Assembly: GCA_944384195.1 (NCBI GenBank)
Contig: CALWSK010000003.1
Location: forward strand, 156,344 to 220,343
DNA: 64,000 nucleotides
Origin: an uncultured Clostridia bacterium
Lineage (GTDB): Bacteria > Bacillota > Clostridia > Lachnospirales > CAG-274
Reading direction: 5' to 3'
Positions 54,469 through 61,414 of this stretch are shown piece by piece (position 1 is the stretch's first letter; every line of letters begins with the position of its first letter). The notes below the pieces were generated by a model. That model ran no database searches. It saw only the letters and a program-made list of their open reading frames with translations, and was not told the DNA's origin. The translations under genes were made by a program, and so were the position numbers.

Positions 54469-55833
54469 TTAATTTAAGTCATTTATAGCTTCATAAACTT
54501 TCATCATAATAGAGCATTCTGTTCTTTTCTTTTGCATCTGACACCCTATATCATATGGAGTTGTTAAATTTCCATACATATTATTAGAACTAGCAGCGCA
54601 ACCTCCACTACAATAAAATCTTGCCCAACAGTTTTTGCAACCATCTTTAGAATATACATTCACTTTTTCAAATTTTTCTCTAGTGTCCATTCTCTCAACA
54701 CCACTAAACACAGAGCCCATTTTATATTCTTCTTGTCCTACAAATTGATGACAAGGATATAAATCTCCCTCTGGAGTTACAGCAAGATACTCTGTCCCAG
54801 AACCACAACCTACAAGCCTTTTATAAGCACAAGGTCCTCCAGTTAAATCTATCATAAAATGGAAAAAGTTAAATCCTTTACCTTCTTGTTTTCTTTTTAG
54901 CATCTCTATAGCTAATTTTTCATATTCGGCAAAGATAGTTTCTAAATCTTCTTCTCTTATAGCAAAATCTTCTGCCTCGTCTGTTACAACTGGCTCTACG
55001 CTTATCTGCTTAAATCCAAGGTCTGCAAGGTGAAGCACATCATTTGAAAAATCTAAGTTTTTTCTAGTAAATGTCCCTCTTACATAATAGTCCATTTGAT
55101 TTCTATCTTCTGCCATTTTTACAAATTTAGGTACTATATTATCATAGCTCCCTTGTCCACCGGCTCTAACACGCATATTGTCATTTACTTCTTTTCTTCC
55201 GTCTAAACTTAAAACTGCATTATGCATATTTTTATTTATATAGTCTGCTATTTCATCATTTAGTAAAATACCATTTGTTGTCATAGTAAATCTAAATTTT
55301 TTGCCGTGTTTATCCTCTATGCTTCTTCCATATTCTACTATTTCTTTTACAACATCAAAGTTCATAAGAGGTTCTCCACCAAAAAAGTCTATTTCTAGAT
55401 TTTTTCTACTACCAGAGTTTTCTATAAGAAAGTCTATAGCTTTTTTACCAACTTCAGCACTCATAAGAGAACGCTTTCCGTGATACTCTCCCTCTTCAGC
55501 AAAACAATATTTGCATTTTAAATTACAATCGTGAGCTATATGGAGGCATAATGCTTTTACAACCGGGTTTCTATCATTTATCTTAGGCACAAGCCCTTCG
55601 TAGATATCTTCAGAAAATAAAACTTCTTCTTTTTCAAGATTTTGCATCTCTTCATAAGCTTCTTTTATTTCCTCTTCTTTATAACTTTTGCTAAGTTTTT
55701 CCAAAATTTGCTCATAGCTATTTTCTTTATAATAATCTAACATATCATAAAAAACGCTATCTACACAATGAACAGAGCCACTATTTACATCTAATACTAT
55801 ATTTAGCCCATTCATTTTATATTTATGTATCAT
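54469..55833 (-). CDS. scfB: SCIFF peptide radical SAM/SPASM maturase
   Basis: Installs a thioether cross-link in the SCIFF peptide using S-adenosylmethionine. 454 residues. A peptide-recognition N-terminal segment (about 1-85) is followed by the radical SAM cluster C103-x3-C107-x2-C110 in CNLKCKYC, IDFFGGEPLMNFDVV, and SPASM cysteines in GCGSGTEYLAVTPEG, YPCHQF, CKNCWARFYCSGGCAAS and IGCQMQKKRTEC. This matches the clostridial SCIFF maturase family in sequence and position: SCIFF gene 90 bases upstream, secDF downstream. The biological role of SCIFF is still unclear. Confidence 0.95.
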   Translation of the reverse strand: MIHKYKMNGLNIVLDVNSGSVHCVDSVFYDMLDYYKENSYEQILEKLSKSYKEEEIKEAYEEMQNLEKEEVLFSEDIYEGLVPKINDRNPVVKALCLHIAHDCNLKCKYCFAEEGEYHGKRSLMSAEVGKKAIDFLIENSGSRKNLEIDFFGGEPLMNFDVVKEIVEYGRSIEDKHGKKFRFTMTTNGILLNDEIADYINKNMHNAVLSLDGRKEVNDNMRVRAGGQGSYDNIVPKFVKMAEDRNQMDYYVRGTFTRKNLDFSNDVLHLADLGFKQISVEPVVTDEAEDFAIREEDLETIFAEYEKLAIEMLKRKQEGKGFNFFHFMIDLTGGPCAYKRLVGCGSGTEYLAVTPEGDLYPCHQFVGQEEYKMGSVFSGVERMDTREKFEKVNVYSKDGCKNCWARFYCSGGCAASSNNMYGNLTTPYDIGCQMQKKRTECSIMMKVYEAINDLN

Positions 55834-55867
55834 AATCTTCTCCTTTCAATTTATAAGTTTGTTTAAA

Positions 55868-55908
55868 CTTTAAAATACACTTTACTTTTTAGTAAAGTGT
55901 ATTTTAAG
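55868..55908 (-). terminator. Hairpin between SCIFF peptide and maturase genes
   Basis: 17-bp perfect stem (55870-55886 / 55891-55907), loop TTTT on the + strand. It ends in TATTTTAAAG rather than a strong U-run, so it may act as a partial terminator or RNA-end stabiliser that keeps peptide mRNA above maturase mRNA. Confidence 0.7.
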
Positions 55909-55923
55909 CTAGAATAGATATAA

Positions 55924-56067
55924 CTATTTAACCATTTCACATTTTTGGTTAGCAACTGTGCAAGATGTTTTACAAGCAGATTGACAAGATGTTTGACATT
56001 CTCCACAGCCACCTTTTTCCATAGTAGATTTTAATAATCTTGTGTTTAAAGTTTTAACGTGTTTCAT
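55924..56067 (-). CDS. scfA: SCIFF peptide (six cysteines in forty-five residues)
   Basis: 47-residue ribosomal peptide precursor starting MKHVKTLNTRLLKS and ending QKCEMVK. Six cysteines: C21, C24, C28, C32, C36 and C43, in GGCGECQTSCQSACKTSC and beyond. Both the leader and the cysteine pattern are those of the SCIFF family found across Clostridia. In the studied homologue a thioether joins a cysteine to a threonine, and T34 here is a candidate partner. Strong AGGAGG ribosome site and its own promoter. Too short for routine gene finding. Confidence 0.96.
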   Translation of the reverse strand: MKHVKTLNTRLLKSTMEKGGCGECQTSCQSACKTSCTVANQKCEMVK

Positions 56068-56100
56068 TATTATATCCTCCTAAATAGTTTATACTAATTG

Positions 56101-56129
56101 ATTATAACATAGTTTAATATATTTTTCCA
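56101..56129 (-). promoter_or_regulatory. Promoter of the SCIFF peptide gene
   Basis: Minus strand TGGAAA (56129-56124), 17-base spacer, TATAAT (56106-56101). The repeat copy B lies directly upstream. Confidence 0.6.
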
Positions 56130-56157
56130 TATTTTTTTGTTATGGTTTATATAAAAT

Positions 56158-56253
56158 CAAATTTTTTAACATTTTATGTCCAAAATAGGTAGCTCTAAAA
56201 TTTAAAATATAAACCCATTTATAAATTTTAATTTGAAAAATTAAATCATATTT
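56158..56253 (-). repeat. Dispersed intergenic repeat, copy B
   Basis: The most complete copy. It matches copy A at 53 of 60 bases (56201-56260 against 48101-48160). Its minus strand matches copy R around CTATTTTGGACATAAAAT at 32 of 36 positions. The core AAATTTAAAATATAAA-CCCA-TTTATAAATTTTAATTT is an imperfect hairpin. Confidence 0.78.
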
Positions 56254-56266
56254 TAATTGTATTAAT

Positions 56267-56303
56267 AAAGACTTACCTAAATTTTATTATTAGATAAGTC
56301 TTT
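56267..56303. terminator. Hairpin after the small membrane-protein genes
   Basis: 14-bp stem 56267-56280 / 56290-56303 (AAAGACTTACCTAA with TTAGATAAGTCTTT; the C-A pair becomes G-U on the minus strand), 9-base loop. Confidence 0.75.
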
Positions 56304-56337
56304 ATTTCTATTACATTTTTATAAAATTAATATATAA

Positions 56338-56672
56338 TTATATCATTATACATATAAAGCTTATTTGTAAAATTAAAGAATATAGATAATAATTAGTAGT
56401 ATTCATATTTTTACTTTCTTTTTCAAATCCTATGTTGCCTTTAAAAGCTAATCTTTTAGCTAAAAATATAGAAAGTGCTGTAAGTAATATTATAGATAGC
56501 ATATTATATATATTAAATATTTTTAGAGTAAATAAAAATAATAATATTAAATTAGAAAATAATTGTATAGTATATACTGTTATATTATCTTCTACAGATC
56601 TTAAATATCCTTTTTTCTTCTTAAATAGTCTAAAAGTATAAAAATTCCCTCTCCAACTAATATACACTTCAT
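56338..56672 (-). CDS. Small membrane protein, two frames joined at an A-AAA-AAG heptamer
   Basis: The ATG at 56672 opens a 23-codon frame (MKCILVGEGIFILLDYLRRK) that stops at TAA. At codons 19-21 it contains the in-phase heptamer A-AAA-AAG (56616-56610), and a -1 slip continues into an open frame of 90 codons beginning GYLRSVEDN. The joined product has 111 residues with spans at about 8-17 (weak), 31-70 and 94-111. Read alone, the second frame would need a GTG at 56667 with no ribosome site. It is either a programmed frameshift or a decayed gene. Family unknown. Confidence 0.5.
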
Positions 56673-56690
56673 TATTTTAACTAATTCACT

Positions 56691-56807
56691 CTATTTAAAA
56701 TTTAAAGATTTTAATATAAAATTTACTGCTATTATTCCTAATACAGAAATAATAAACCATATTATAGTAAAACAAAATATAAAACCATATTTATTTTTCT
56801 TTTGCAT
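56691..56807 (-). CDS. 38-residue single-span membrane protein
   Basis: Starts MQKKNKYGFIFCFTIIWFII and ends LKSLNFK: a basic N-terminus, one long hydrophobic helix (about 8-31) and a short basic tail. The ATG at 56807 has AAGG 7 bases upstream in AGAAGGTGCTTTT. It lies just before the frameshifted membrane-protein gene (18 bases from its stop to the next ATG) and after the TIGR04086-type gene, so the two may be co-transcribed. No family recognised; comparable small hydrophobic peptides range from toxins to protein stabilisers. Confidence 0.6.
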   Translation of the reverse strand: MQKKNKYGFIFCFTIIWFIISVLGIIAVNFILKSLNFK

Positions 56808-56864
56808 AAAAGCACCTTCTTATAATTTTTCATTTTATTATATCACATATATATTTTGTGTCAA

Positions 56865-57269
56865 TTATTTCTTACTATTTATACCTATTATTCCTCCTAC
56901 TCCCCCTGCAGATATAGACAATACTAATATCATTATCATCTTAGAAGTAATTTTTATATCTGGTAAAATACAAAAACTAAGCATAATCATAACAAGAGCA
57001 TAAACTCCTCCACAAAGCATTCCATATAAAAGCCCATTTTTTTTAGCTCCTCTGGATACTACTATCCCTCCTACTAATACCGAAAAAACAGTAGTAATCA
57101 TAACTGTTATTTGTATATTATTTTCTGTCATATCTGTATATGTTAATAAAAATGCATATACAACAAATACAACAGCAGTTATTATGTATGCTAAGCTAAC
57201 TCCAAAGCTTAGAGAACGAAATATATTGTTTTCTTTTTTCCCTAGTATTTTTTTATTTGTTTCTTTCAT
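56865..57269 (-). CDS. TIGR04086-type four-span membrane protein
   Basis: 134 residues with four hydrophobic spans (about 21-43, 52-71, 80-101, 111-130) and Gly-rich turns (VGGIVVSRGAKKNGLLYGML, GGVGGIIGINSKK). Length, topology and its place upstream of the SCIFF gene agree with the TIGR04086/YrzE family, which usually sits directly beside scfA in clostridia; function unknown. Here it is separated from scfA by about 800 bases holding two small genes and a repeat. Good ribosome site AAGGAG. Confidence 0.75.
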   Translation of the reverse strand: MKETNKKILGKKENNIFRSLSFGVSLAYIITAVVFVVYAFLLTYTDMTENNIQITVMITTVFSVLVGGIVVSRGAKKNGLLYGMLCGGVYALVMIMLSFCILPDIKITSKMIMILVLSISAGGVGGIIGINSKK

Positions 57270-57347
57270 AAAATAACTCCTTTTTATACTATATTTTAAG
57301 ATATGTCCTTTATATTAAAATTAGAAACCAAATTTTTAATTTATATC

Positions 57348-57376
57348 TTGTATTTATAAGGCTTTTACTATATGAT
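57348..57376 (+). promoter_or_regulatory. Promoter before the PHP-domain gene
   Basis: TTGTAT (57348-57353), 17-base spacer, TATGAT (57371-57376). Confidence 0.5.
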
Positions 57377-57404
57377 TATATTATAATACATAAGGGGTGA
57401 TATA

Positions 57405-58235
57405 ATGGTAGATCTACATACACATTCTAGCTTATCAGATGGCACATTAACTCCAAAAGAGCTTATAGCTCTTGCTAAGGATAAAGGACTTAAAACTATA
57501 GCTCTTACAGACCACGATATAATAGATGGGCTTAGCATAGCTAGAGCTGAAGCTAAAAAGTTAGATATAGAATTTATAGACGGAATAGAATTTTCCGCAG
57601 ATTATAAAGGAACAGAAATACATATCTTAGGCTATTTTATAGATACTAATAATAAAAGACTTTTATCATTTTTAAAAGAACTAGATATATCCAGAGAAAA
57701 AAGAAATAAAGAGCTTTTAAACCGTCTTAACGAAATAGGACTTGATATCCCCTATGATTTTGTAAAAAAAATATCTATAGACGGAGTTATAACAAAGGCT
57801 CATTTTGCAAAAGCCATAGCAGAGAAAGGCTATGCAAAAAACATAAAAGATGCATTTAACATATATCTAAAAAAGGGAAAACCGGCCTATATAACAAGAG
57901 AGCTTATATCATATCAAACTGCCCTAGATATTATAAAAGAGGCATCTGGTATATCTTCTCTTGCTCACCCTATGCAATATAATTTTTCTAACTCTGATTT
58001 AGATATTTGTATAAAAGATTTGAAAGAGGCAAACCTAAATGCTATAGAATGTTTTTACCCTACACATACCCAAAAACAAGCTAATCTTTTAATAGAACTT
58101 TGTGAAAAATATAATTTAAAGAAAACGGCCGGTAGCGATTTTCACGGTGAAAATAGAAATGTAATCCTTGGAAATATATTTTTAAACGACAAAATAAAAT
58201 ATGATATATTAAAAGACTTAAAAACTTTACTTTAG
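57405..58235 (+). CDS. PHP-domain phosphoesterase (TrpH/RNase AM-like)
   Basis: 276 residues with metal-binding PHP motifs: [18 protein letters not shown] (2-19), [10 protein letters not shown] (35-44), [27 protein letters not shown] and the C-terminal GSDFHGENR. The family cleaves 3',5'-nucleoside bisphosphates and trims RNA 5' ends. It lies 11 bases before smpB in the same direction, so the pair may be co-transcribed and share a role in RNA turnover (inference). Shine-Dalgarno AAGGGG. Confidence 0.92.
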   Translation: MVDLHTHSSLSDGTLTPKELIALAKDKGLKTIALTDHDIIDGLSIARAEAKKLDIEFIDGIEFSADYKGTEIHILGYFIDTNNKRLLSFLKELDISREKRNKELLNRLNEIGLDIPYDFVKKISIDGVITKAHFAKAIAEKGYAKNIKDAFNIYLKKGKPAYITRELISYQTALDIIKEASGISSLAHPMQYNFSNSDLDICIKDLKEANLNAIECFYPTHTQKQANLLIELCEKYNLKKTAGSDFHGENRNVILGNIFLNDKIKYDILKDLKTLL

Positions 58236-58246
58236 GAGGTAATATT

Positions 58247-58717
58247 ATGAGCGATAAAAAAGGCACTAAGCTAATAGCACAAAACAAAAAAGCATACCAC
58301 GATTATTTTATTTTAGAAACATATCAAGCAGGAATAGCCCTAAAAGGAACAGAAGTAAAAGCTCTAAGACAAGGACGTTGCAACCTTAAAGATAGCTATG
58401 TAAAAATAGAAAATAATGAAGCTTTTATAAAAAATATGCATATAAGCCCTTATGAACAAGGTAATAGATTTAACCACGATAGTCTAAGAGATAAAAAGCT
58501 ATTACTTCATAAATACGAAATAAATAAGCTAATAGGTGCATCTACTGTAGATAGACATACTCTAATACCTACAAAAATATATTTTAGCGGTAGCTATGTT
58601 AAAGTAGATATAGCTATAGCTAAGGGTAAAAAGCTATATGATAAACGCCAAGATATAGCTAAAAAAGACCAAAAAAGAGCAGCAGAAAAAGACTTTAAGC
58701 TAAAGCTTCAAGCATAA
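58247..58717 (+). CDS. smpB: SsrA-binding protein SmpB
   Basis: Brings tmRNA to stalled ribosomes for trans-translation. 156 residues with the family blocks [64 protein letters not shown] and the basic C-terminal tail [15 protein letters not shown]. Shine-Dalgarno TAGGAGG. I looked for the ssrA gene directly downstream, where it often lies, and instead found a decayed gene; ssrA must be elsewhere. Confidence 0.98.
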   Translation: MSDKKGTKLIAQNKKAYHDYFILETYQAGIALKGTEVKALRQGRCNLKDSYVKIENNEAFIKNMHISPYEQGNRFNHDSLRDKKLLLHKYEINKLIGASTVDRHTLIPTKIYFSGSYVKVDIAIAKGKKLYDKRQDIAKKDQKRAAEKDFKLKLQA

Positions 58718-58721
58718 ATAA

Positions 58722-59064
58722 TGTATAGATTTTAAGATATATTTTGAATATAATTCTTGCTTAATACCATTAAAAGATATTTTTAAACTTAATGTTTATA
58801 ATTTAGATGAATTATATGCAAATCAAAATTATAGAAATAATGTTTACTTTAAATTATTAAATCAATAATATTTATTTATTAAATAATAAATCTTACAAAG
58901 AGCTTGCTTATATAAGCTATTTAATTGCTTACTGGATTTTTATCTTATATACCCCGCCCAATTCTCAAAAAATAGCATTATACTATATAAATAAATCTAT
59001 AAAATATAATAAAAATAACAAAAATTATATTGATTTTTTAAAATATATAAAAAATGGTAATTAA
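58722..59064 (+). pseudogene. Decayed TPR-like gene fragment
   Basis: An open frame without a start runs from 58722 (IDFKIYFEYNSCLIPLKDIF, then DELYANQNYRNNVYFKLLNQ) to TAA 58866-58868. The next frame, overlapping at 58859-58868, continues as NNIYLLNNKSYKELAYISYL and later QKIALYYINKSIKYNKNNKN, ending at TAA 59062-59064. The joined text reads like the end of a Tyr-rich tetratricopeptide (TPR) protein, with the A.YYINKSIKYN..N.NY repeat pattern. At least one frameshift and a lost 5' end mark it as a relic. It begins 4 bases after smpB. Confidence 0.6.
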
Positions 59065-59079
59065 TAAAAATCTTATATC

Positions 59080-59110
59080 AGATTGTAGACAAAAGTCTAC
59101 AATCTTTTTT
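59080..59110. terminator. Terminator between smpB region and spmB
   Basis: 11-bp perfect stem AGATTGTAGAC (59080-59090) / GTCTACAATCT (59095-59105), loop AAAA, T-run on the + strand and A-rich left flank. Confidence 0.88.
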
Positions 59111-59639
59111 ATCCCCATAAAATCCTACTTATCCAAAGGCTAGCTATAACCCCTGCAAAATTAGATATTAATGCTCCGGCTAGAGTATATCTAGTCTTAG
59201 TTATGTTAACTGCCATAAAATATACGCTCATAGTATAAAATACTGTTTCTGTGCTACTCATCATAACACTTACAAAATTACCTAAAAAAGAGTCTACTCC
59301 ATAAGTTTTAAATATATCTAATAATATACCAGTAGATGCCGAAGAAGAAATTAGCCTCATAAATGTAAGAGGTACTGCTTCTGTAGGATAGCCTACTTTC
59401 TCACTAATAGGTGATATAAGATTACTTAGCATATCTAAAGCTCCAGATGCTCTAAGCACACCCACGGCAACCATAAGCCCTATAAGAGTAGGAGCTATTT
59501 TAAATACTGTCTTAAAGCCTTCTTCGGCTCCATTTATAAAGCTATCATATACGTCTATCTTCTTAGAATAACCATAAAATAATATGTATACTAATACAAT
59601 AGGTATCATCAAATCAGACAAAATAAGCATAAATCTCAT
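59109..59639 (-). CDS. spmB: Spore maturation protein B
   Basis: 176-residue membrane protein of the nucleoside-recognition (Gate) domain family; in Bacillus SpmB with SpmA is needed for spore core dehydration. About five spans, with GAEEGFKTVFKIAPTLIGLM, EAVPLTFMRLISSSASTGIL and SSTETVFYTMSVYF. Overlaps spmA by 4 bases (ATGA type). Its presence is direct evidence that the organism sporulates or recently did. Confidence 0.93.
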   Translation of the reverse strand: MRFMLILSDLMIPIVLVYILFYGYSKKIDVYDSFINGAEEGFKTVFKIAPTLIGLMVAVGVLRASGALDMLSNLISPISEKVGYPTEAVPLTFMRLISSSASTGILLDIFKTYGVDSFLGNFVSVMMSSTETVFYTMSVYFMAVNITKTRYTLAGALISNFAGVIASLWISRILWG

Positions 59640-60220
59640 CTTCTTCTATCACACCTTTCCATAAATTTTGCAAATGCTATCCCTACTATAGTAGATACTA
59701 GCGTGGCAAAAAGCCCTGGAGCTATAATCTCTGATGGATTAGCAGAATTATATTGCGTTCTATAGGCTACTATATTTACTGATATTATCTGAAGACTAGA
59801 CATATTAAAAATTAAAAACATACACATACTCTTGCTAGCTACTTTTTTATCTTTGTTTAAAGTTTGTAAACTTTCCATAGCCTTTATACCAGCAGGAGTA
59901 GATGCCCATCCAAGGCCTAAAAGATTTGCTATAACATTTGTAGATATGTAGTCTAATGCCTTATGGTCCTTAGGCACGTCCCTAAATAAGTAGGATAAAA
60001 ACGGACGCATCTTCTTACTAAGAGCTTTTATAAGTCCAGATTTTTCTGCTATTTCCATTATCCCGCTCCACATAGCCACTATCCCTAGCATAGTTATACA
60101 AAGAGTGATAGCATCTTTAGATGAATCTAATATAGCTTGTGTTATCTTGGGCATATTTCCATTAAAAGAAGCTACAACTATCCCTATAAGTATCATAGCC
60201 CCCCATAAATAATTAAGCAT
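59636..60220 (-). CDS. spmA: Spore maturation protein A
   Basis: 194 residues, several membrane spans, Gate-domain family: MLNYLWGAMILIGIVVASFN, AITLCITMLGIVAMWSGIME, the conserved NVIANLLGLGWASTPAGIKA motif and NMSSLQIISVNIVAYR. It is the first gene of spmA-spmB. The ribosome site is weak (GAAAGGA 9 bases before ATG). The dacB/dacF gene that often precedes spmA in Bacillus is not here. Confidence 0.93.
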   Translation of the reverse strand: MLNYLWGAMILIGIVVASFNGNMPKITQAILDSSKDAITLCITMLGIVAMWSGIMEIAEKSGLIKALSKKMRPFLSYLFRDVPKDHKALDYISTNVIANLLGLGWASTPAGIKAMESLQTLNKDKKVASKSMCMFLIFNMSSLQIISVNIVAYRTQYNSANPSEIIAPGLFATLVSTIVGIAFAKFMERCDRRR

Positions 60221-60339
60221 AAGTTTTGTCCTTTCTTTTTTATATAATAATACTCAAAATACAAAACTTTAATTACTTATTTTATTCTTAAAAAATAAAA
60301 TCTAAAAAATTTTTTAAAATTCTATTTATCTTTGTTATA

Positions 60340-60368
60340 TTGTTAAGTATATATTTTTATGCTATTAT
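60340..60368 (+). promoter_or_regulatory. Promoter of the Rpn-type gene
   Basis: TTGTTA (60340-60345), 17-base spacer, TATTAT (60363-60368), 31 bases before the ATG. Confidence 0.6.
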
Positions 60369-60399
60369 AATACTATAATAAATACTATGGAGAAAATTT

Positions 60400-61344
60400 A
60401 TGAGTACAAATAGAAATTACAAAGATAGTGTTTTTGTAAAATTATTTTCTAATAAAAAAGAAATAATAGAACTATATAATGCAATAAAAGGGACAAACTA
60501 TAATTTAGAAAATACAGAAATTAATATAATAACTTTAGAAGACGTATTATTTATGGATAGAAATAACGATTTATGTTTTACAATAGACGATAAATTAGTT
60601 GTACTTATAGAGCATCAAAGCTCAATAAATGAAAATATGCCCTTAAGATTTTTATTATATATAGCTAGAGAATATGAAAAAATACTAGATAATGAAAATG
60701 TATATAAAAGTAAGCTAATAAAAATACCAAAACCAGAATTTATAGTATTATATAATGGGCATAGCAAATATGAAAATATAAGTAAACTCTATCTATCTGA
60801 CGCATTTAAAGATAAAATAAACTTAAACTTAGAATTAATAGTAGATGTAATAAATATAAACTATGAAGAACATAATAGCATTATAGAAAAATCAACTACA
60901 CTAAATGGATATAGTTATTTTATTTATCTTGTTAGAGAATATATAAAAAATTATAAAAAAACTATAGAGCAAAGTAATCTATTAGAATATTGTATAAAGC
61001 TAGCAATAAAACAATGTATAGAAAAAAATATTCTAAAAGATTTTTTTAAACAAAATGGAAGTGAGGTAGTAAATATGTTATATACTGAATTTAATCTTGA
61101 AGATGCAAAGTTAGTTTGGAAACAAGAGGCTTTTGAAGATGGCCTAAAACAAGGTATATCTGAGGGTATATCTCAAGGCATATCTCAAGGTATATCTCAA
61201 GGCATATCTCAAGGTATCCAAAAGGGAATAATACAAGGCAAAATAGAAACACTAAAAGAATTTAATATTCCAGATGATAATATAATAGAGAAAATAAAAC
61301 AAGATTATGATATATCAGAAGAAGAAATAAAAAAATATCTATAA
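60400..61344 (+). CDS. Rpn family PD-(D/E)XK nuclease
   Basis: 314 residues resembling the recombination-promoting nuclease (Rpn/YhgA, transposase_31-type) family. KDSVFVKLFSNKKEIIELYN opens the protein. The nuclease core is NNDLCFTIDDKLVVLIEHQS, giving the D...E-x-Q active site, followed by MPLRFLLYIAREYEK. A helical middle leads to a C-terminal run of GIS-E/Q-type tetrapeptides (about 252-275). Often annotated as transposase, but no inverted repeats flank it, so it is a stand-alone gene. Such proteins are linked to RecA-independent recombination and phage defence. Confidence 0.82.
   Translation: MSTNRNYKDSVFVKLFSNKKEIIELYNAIKGTNYNLENTEINIITLEDVLFMDRNNDLCFTIDDKLVVLIEHQSSINENMPLRFLLYIAREYEKILDNENVYKSKLIKIPKPEFIVLYNGHSKYENISKLYLSDAFKDKINLNLELIVDVININYEEHNSIIEKSTTLNGYSYFIYLVREYIKNYKKTIEQSNLLEYCIKLAIKQCIEKNILKDFFKQNGSEVVNMLYTEFNLEDAKLVWKQEAFEDGLKQGISEGISQGISQGISQGISQGIQKGIIQGKIETLKEFNIPDDNIIEKIKQDYDISEEEIKKYL
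61153..61224 (+). repeat. 12-bp tandem repeat in the Rpn-type gene
   Basis: Six in-frame 12-bp units based on GGTATATCTCAA (five coding GISE or GISQ, the last GIQK), alternating GGT/GGC first codons. The unit length is a multiple of three, so copy changes alter tail length without breaking the frame. Confidence 0.93.
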
Positions 61345-61383
61345 AAATAATCTTAAGATTTAAAAATATATATTTATTAATGT

Positions 61384-61413
61384 AAAAAAGGTTGCATATA
61401 TGCAACCTTTTTT
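61384..61413. terminator. Bidirectional terminator between Rpn-type gene and aminopeptidase
   Basis: 14-bp perfect palindromic stem AAAAAAGGTTGCAT / ATGCAACCTTTTTT, 61384-61413. Confidence 0.92.
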
Positions 61414-61414
61414 A

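Noticed and set aside
57300..57360. Degenerate copy of the dispersed repeat (TATGTCC ... AAATTAGAAACC)
   Set aside because: Needs several large gaps to align; not better than chance at this base composition.
58718..59108. tmRNA (ssrA) directly downstream of smpB
   Set aside because: No tRNA-like ends, no tag-peptide frame with an Ala-rich end and no suitable base-pairing; the stretch is AT-rich and better explained as a decayed gene plus a terminator.
60300..61413. Rpn-type gene as part of an insertion sequence
   Set aside because: No terminal inverted repeats or target duplications seen around it, and it has its own promoter and a shared bidirectional terminator.
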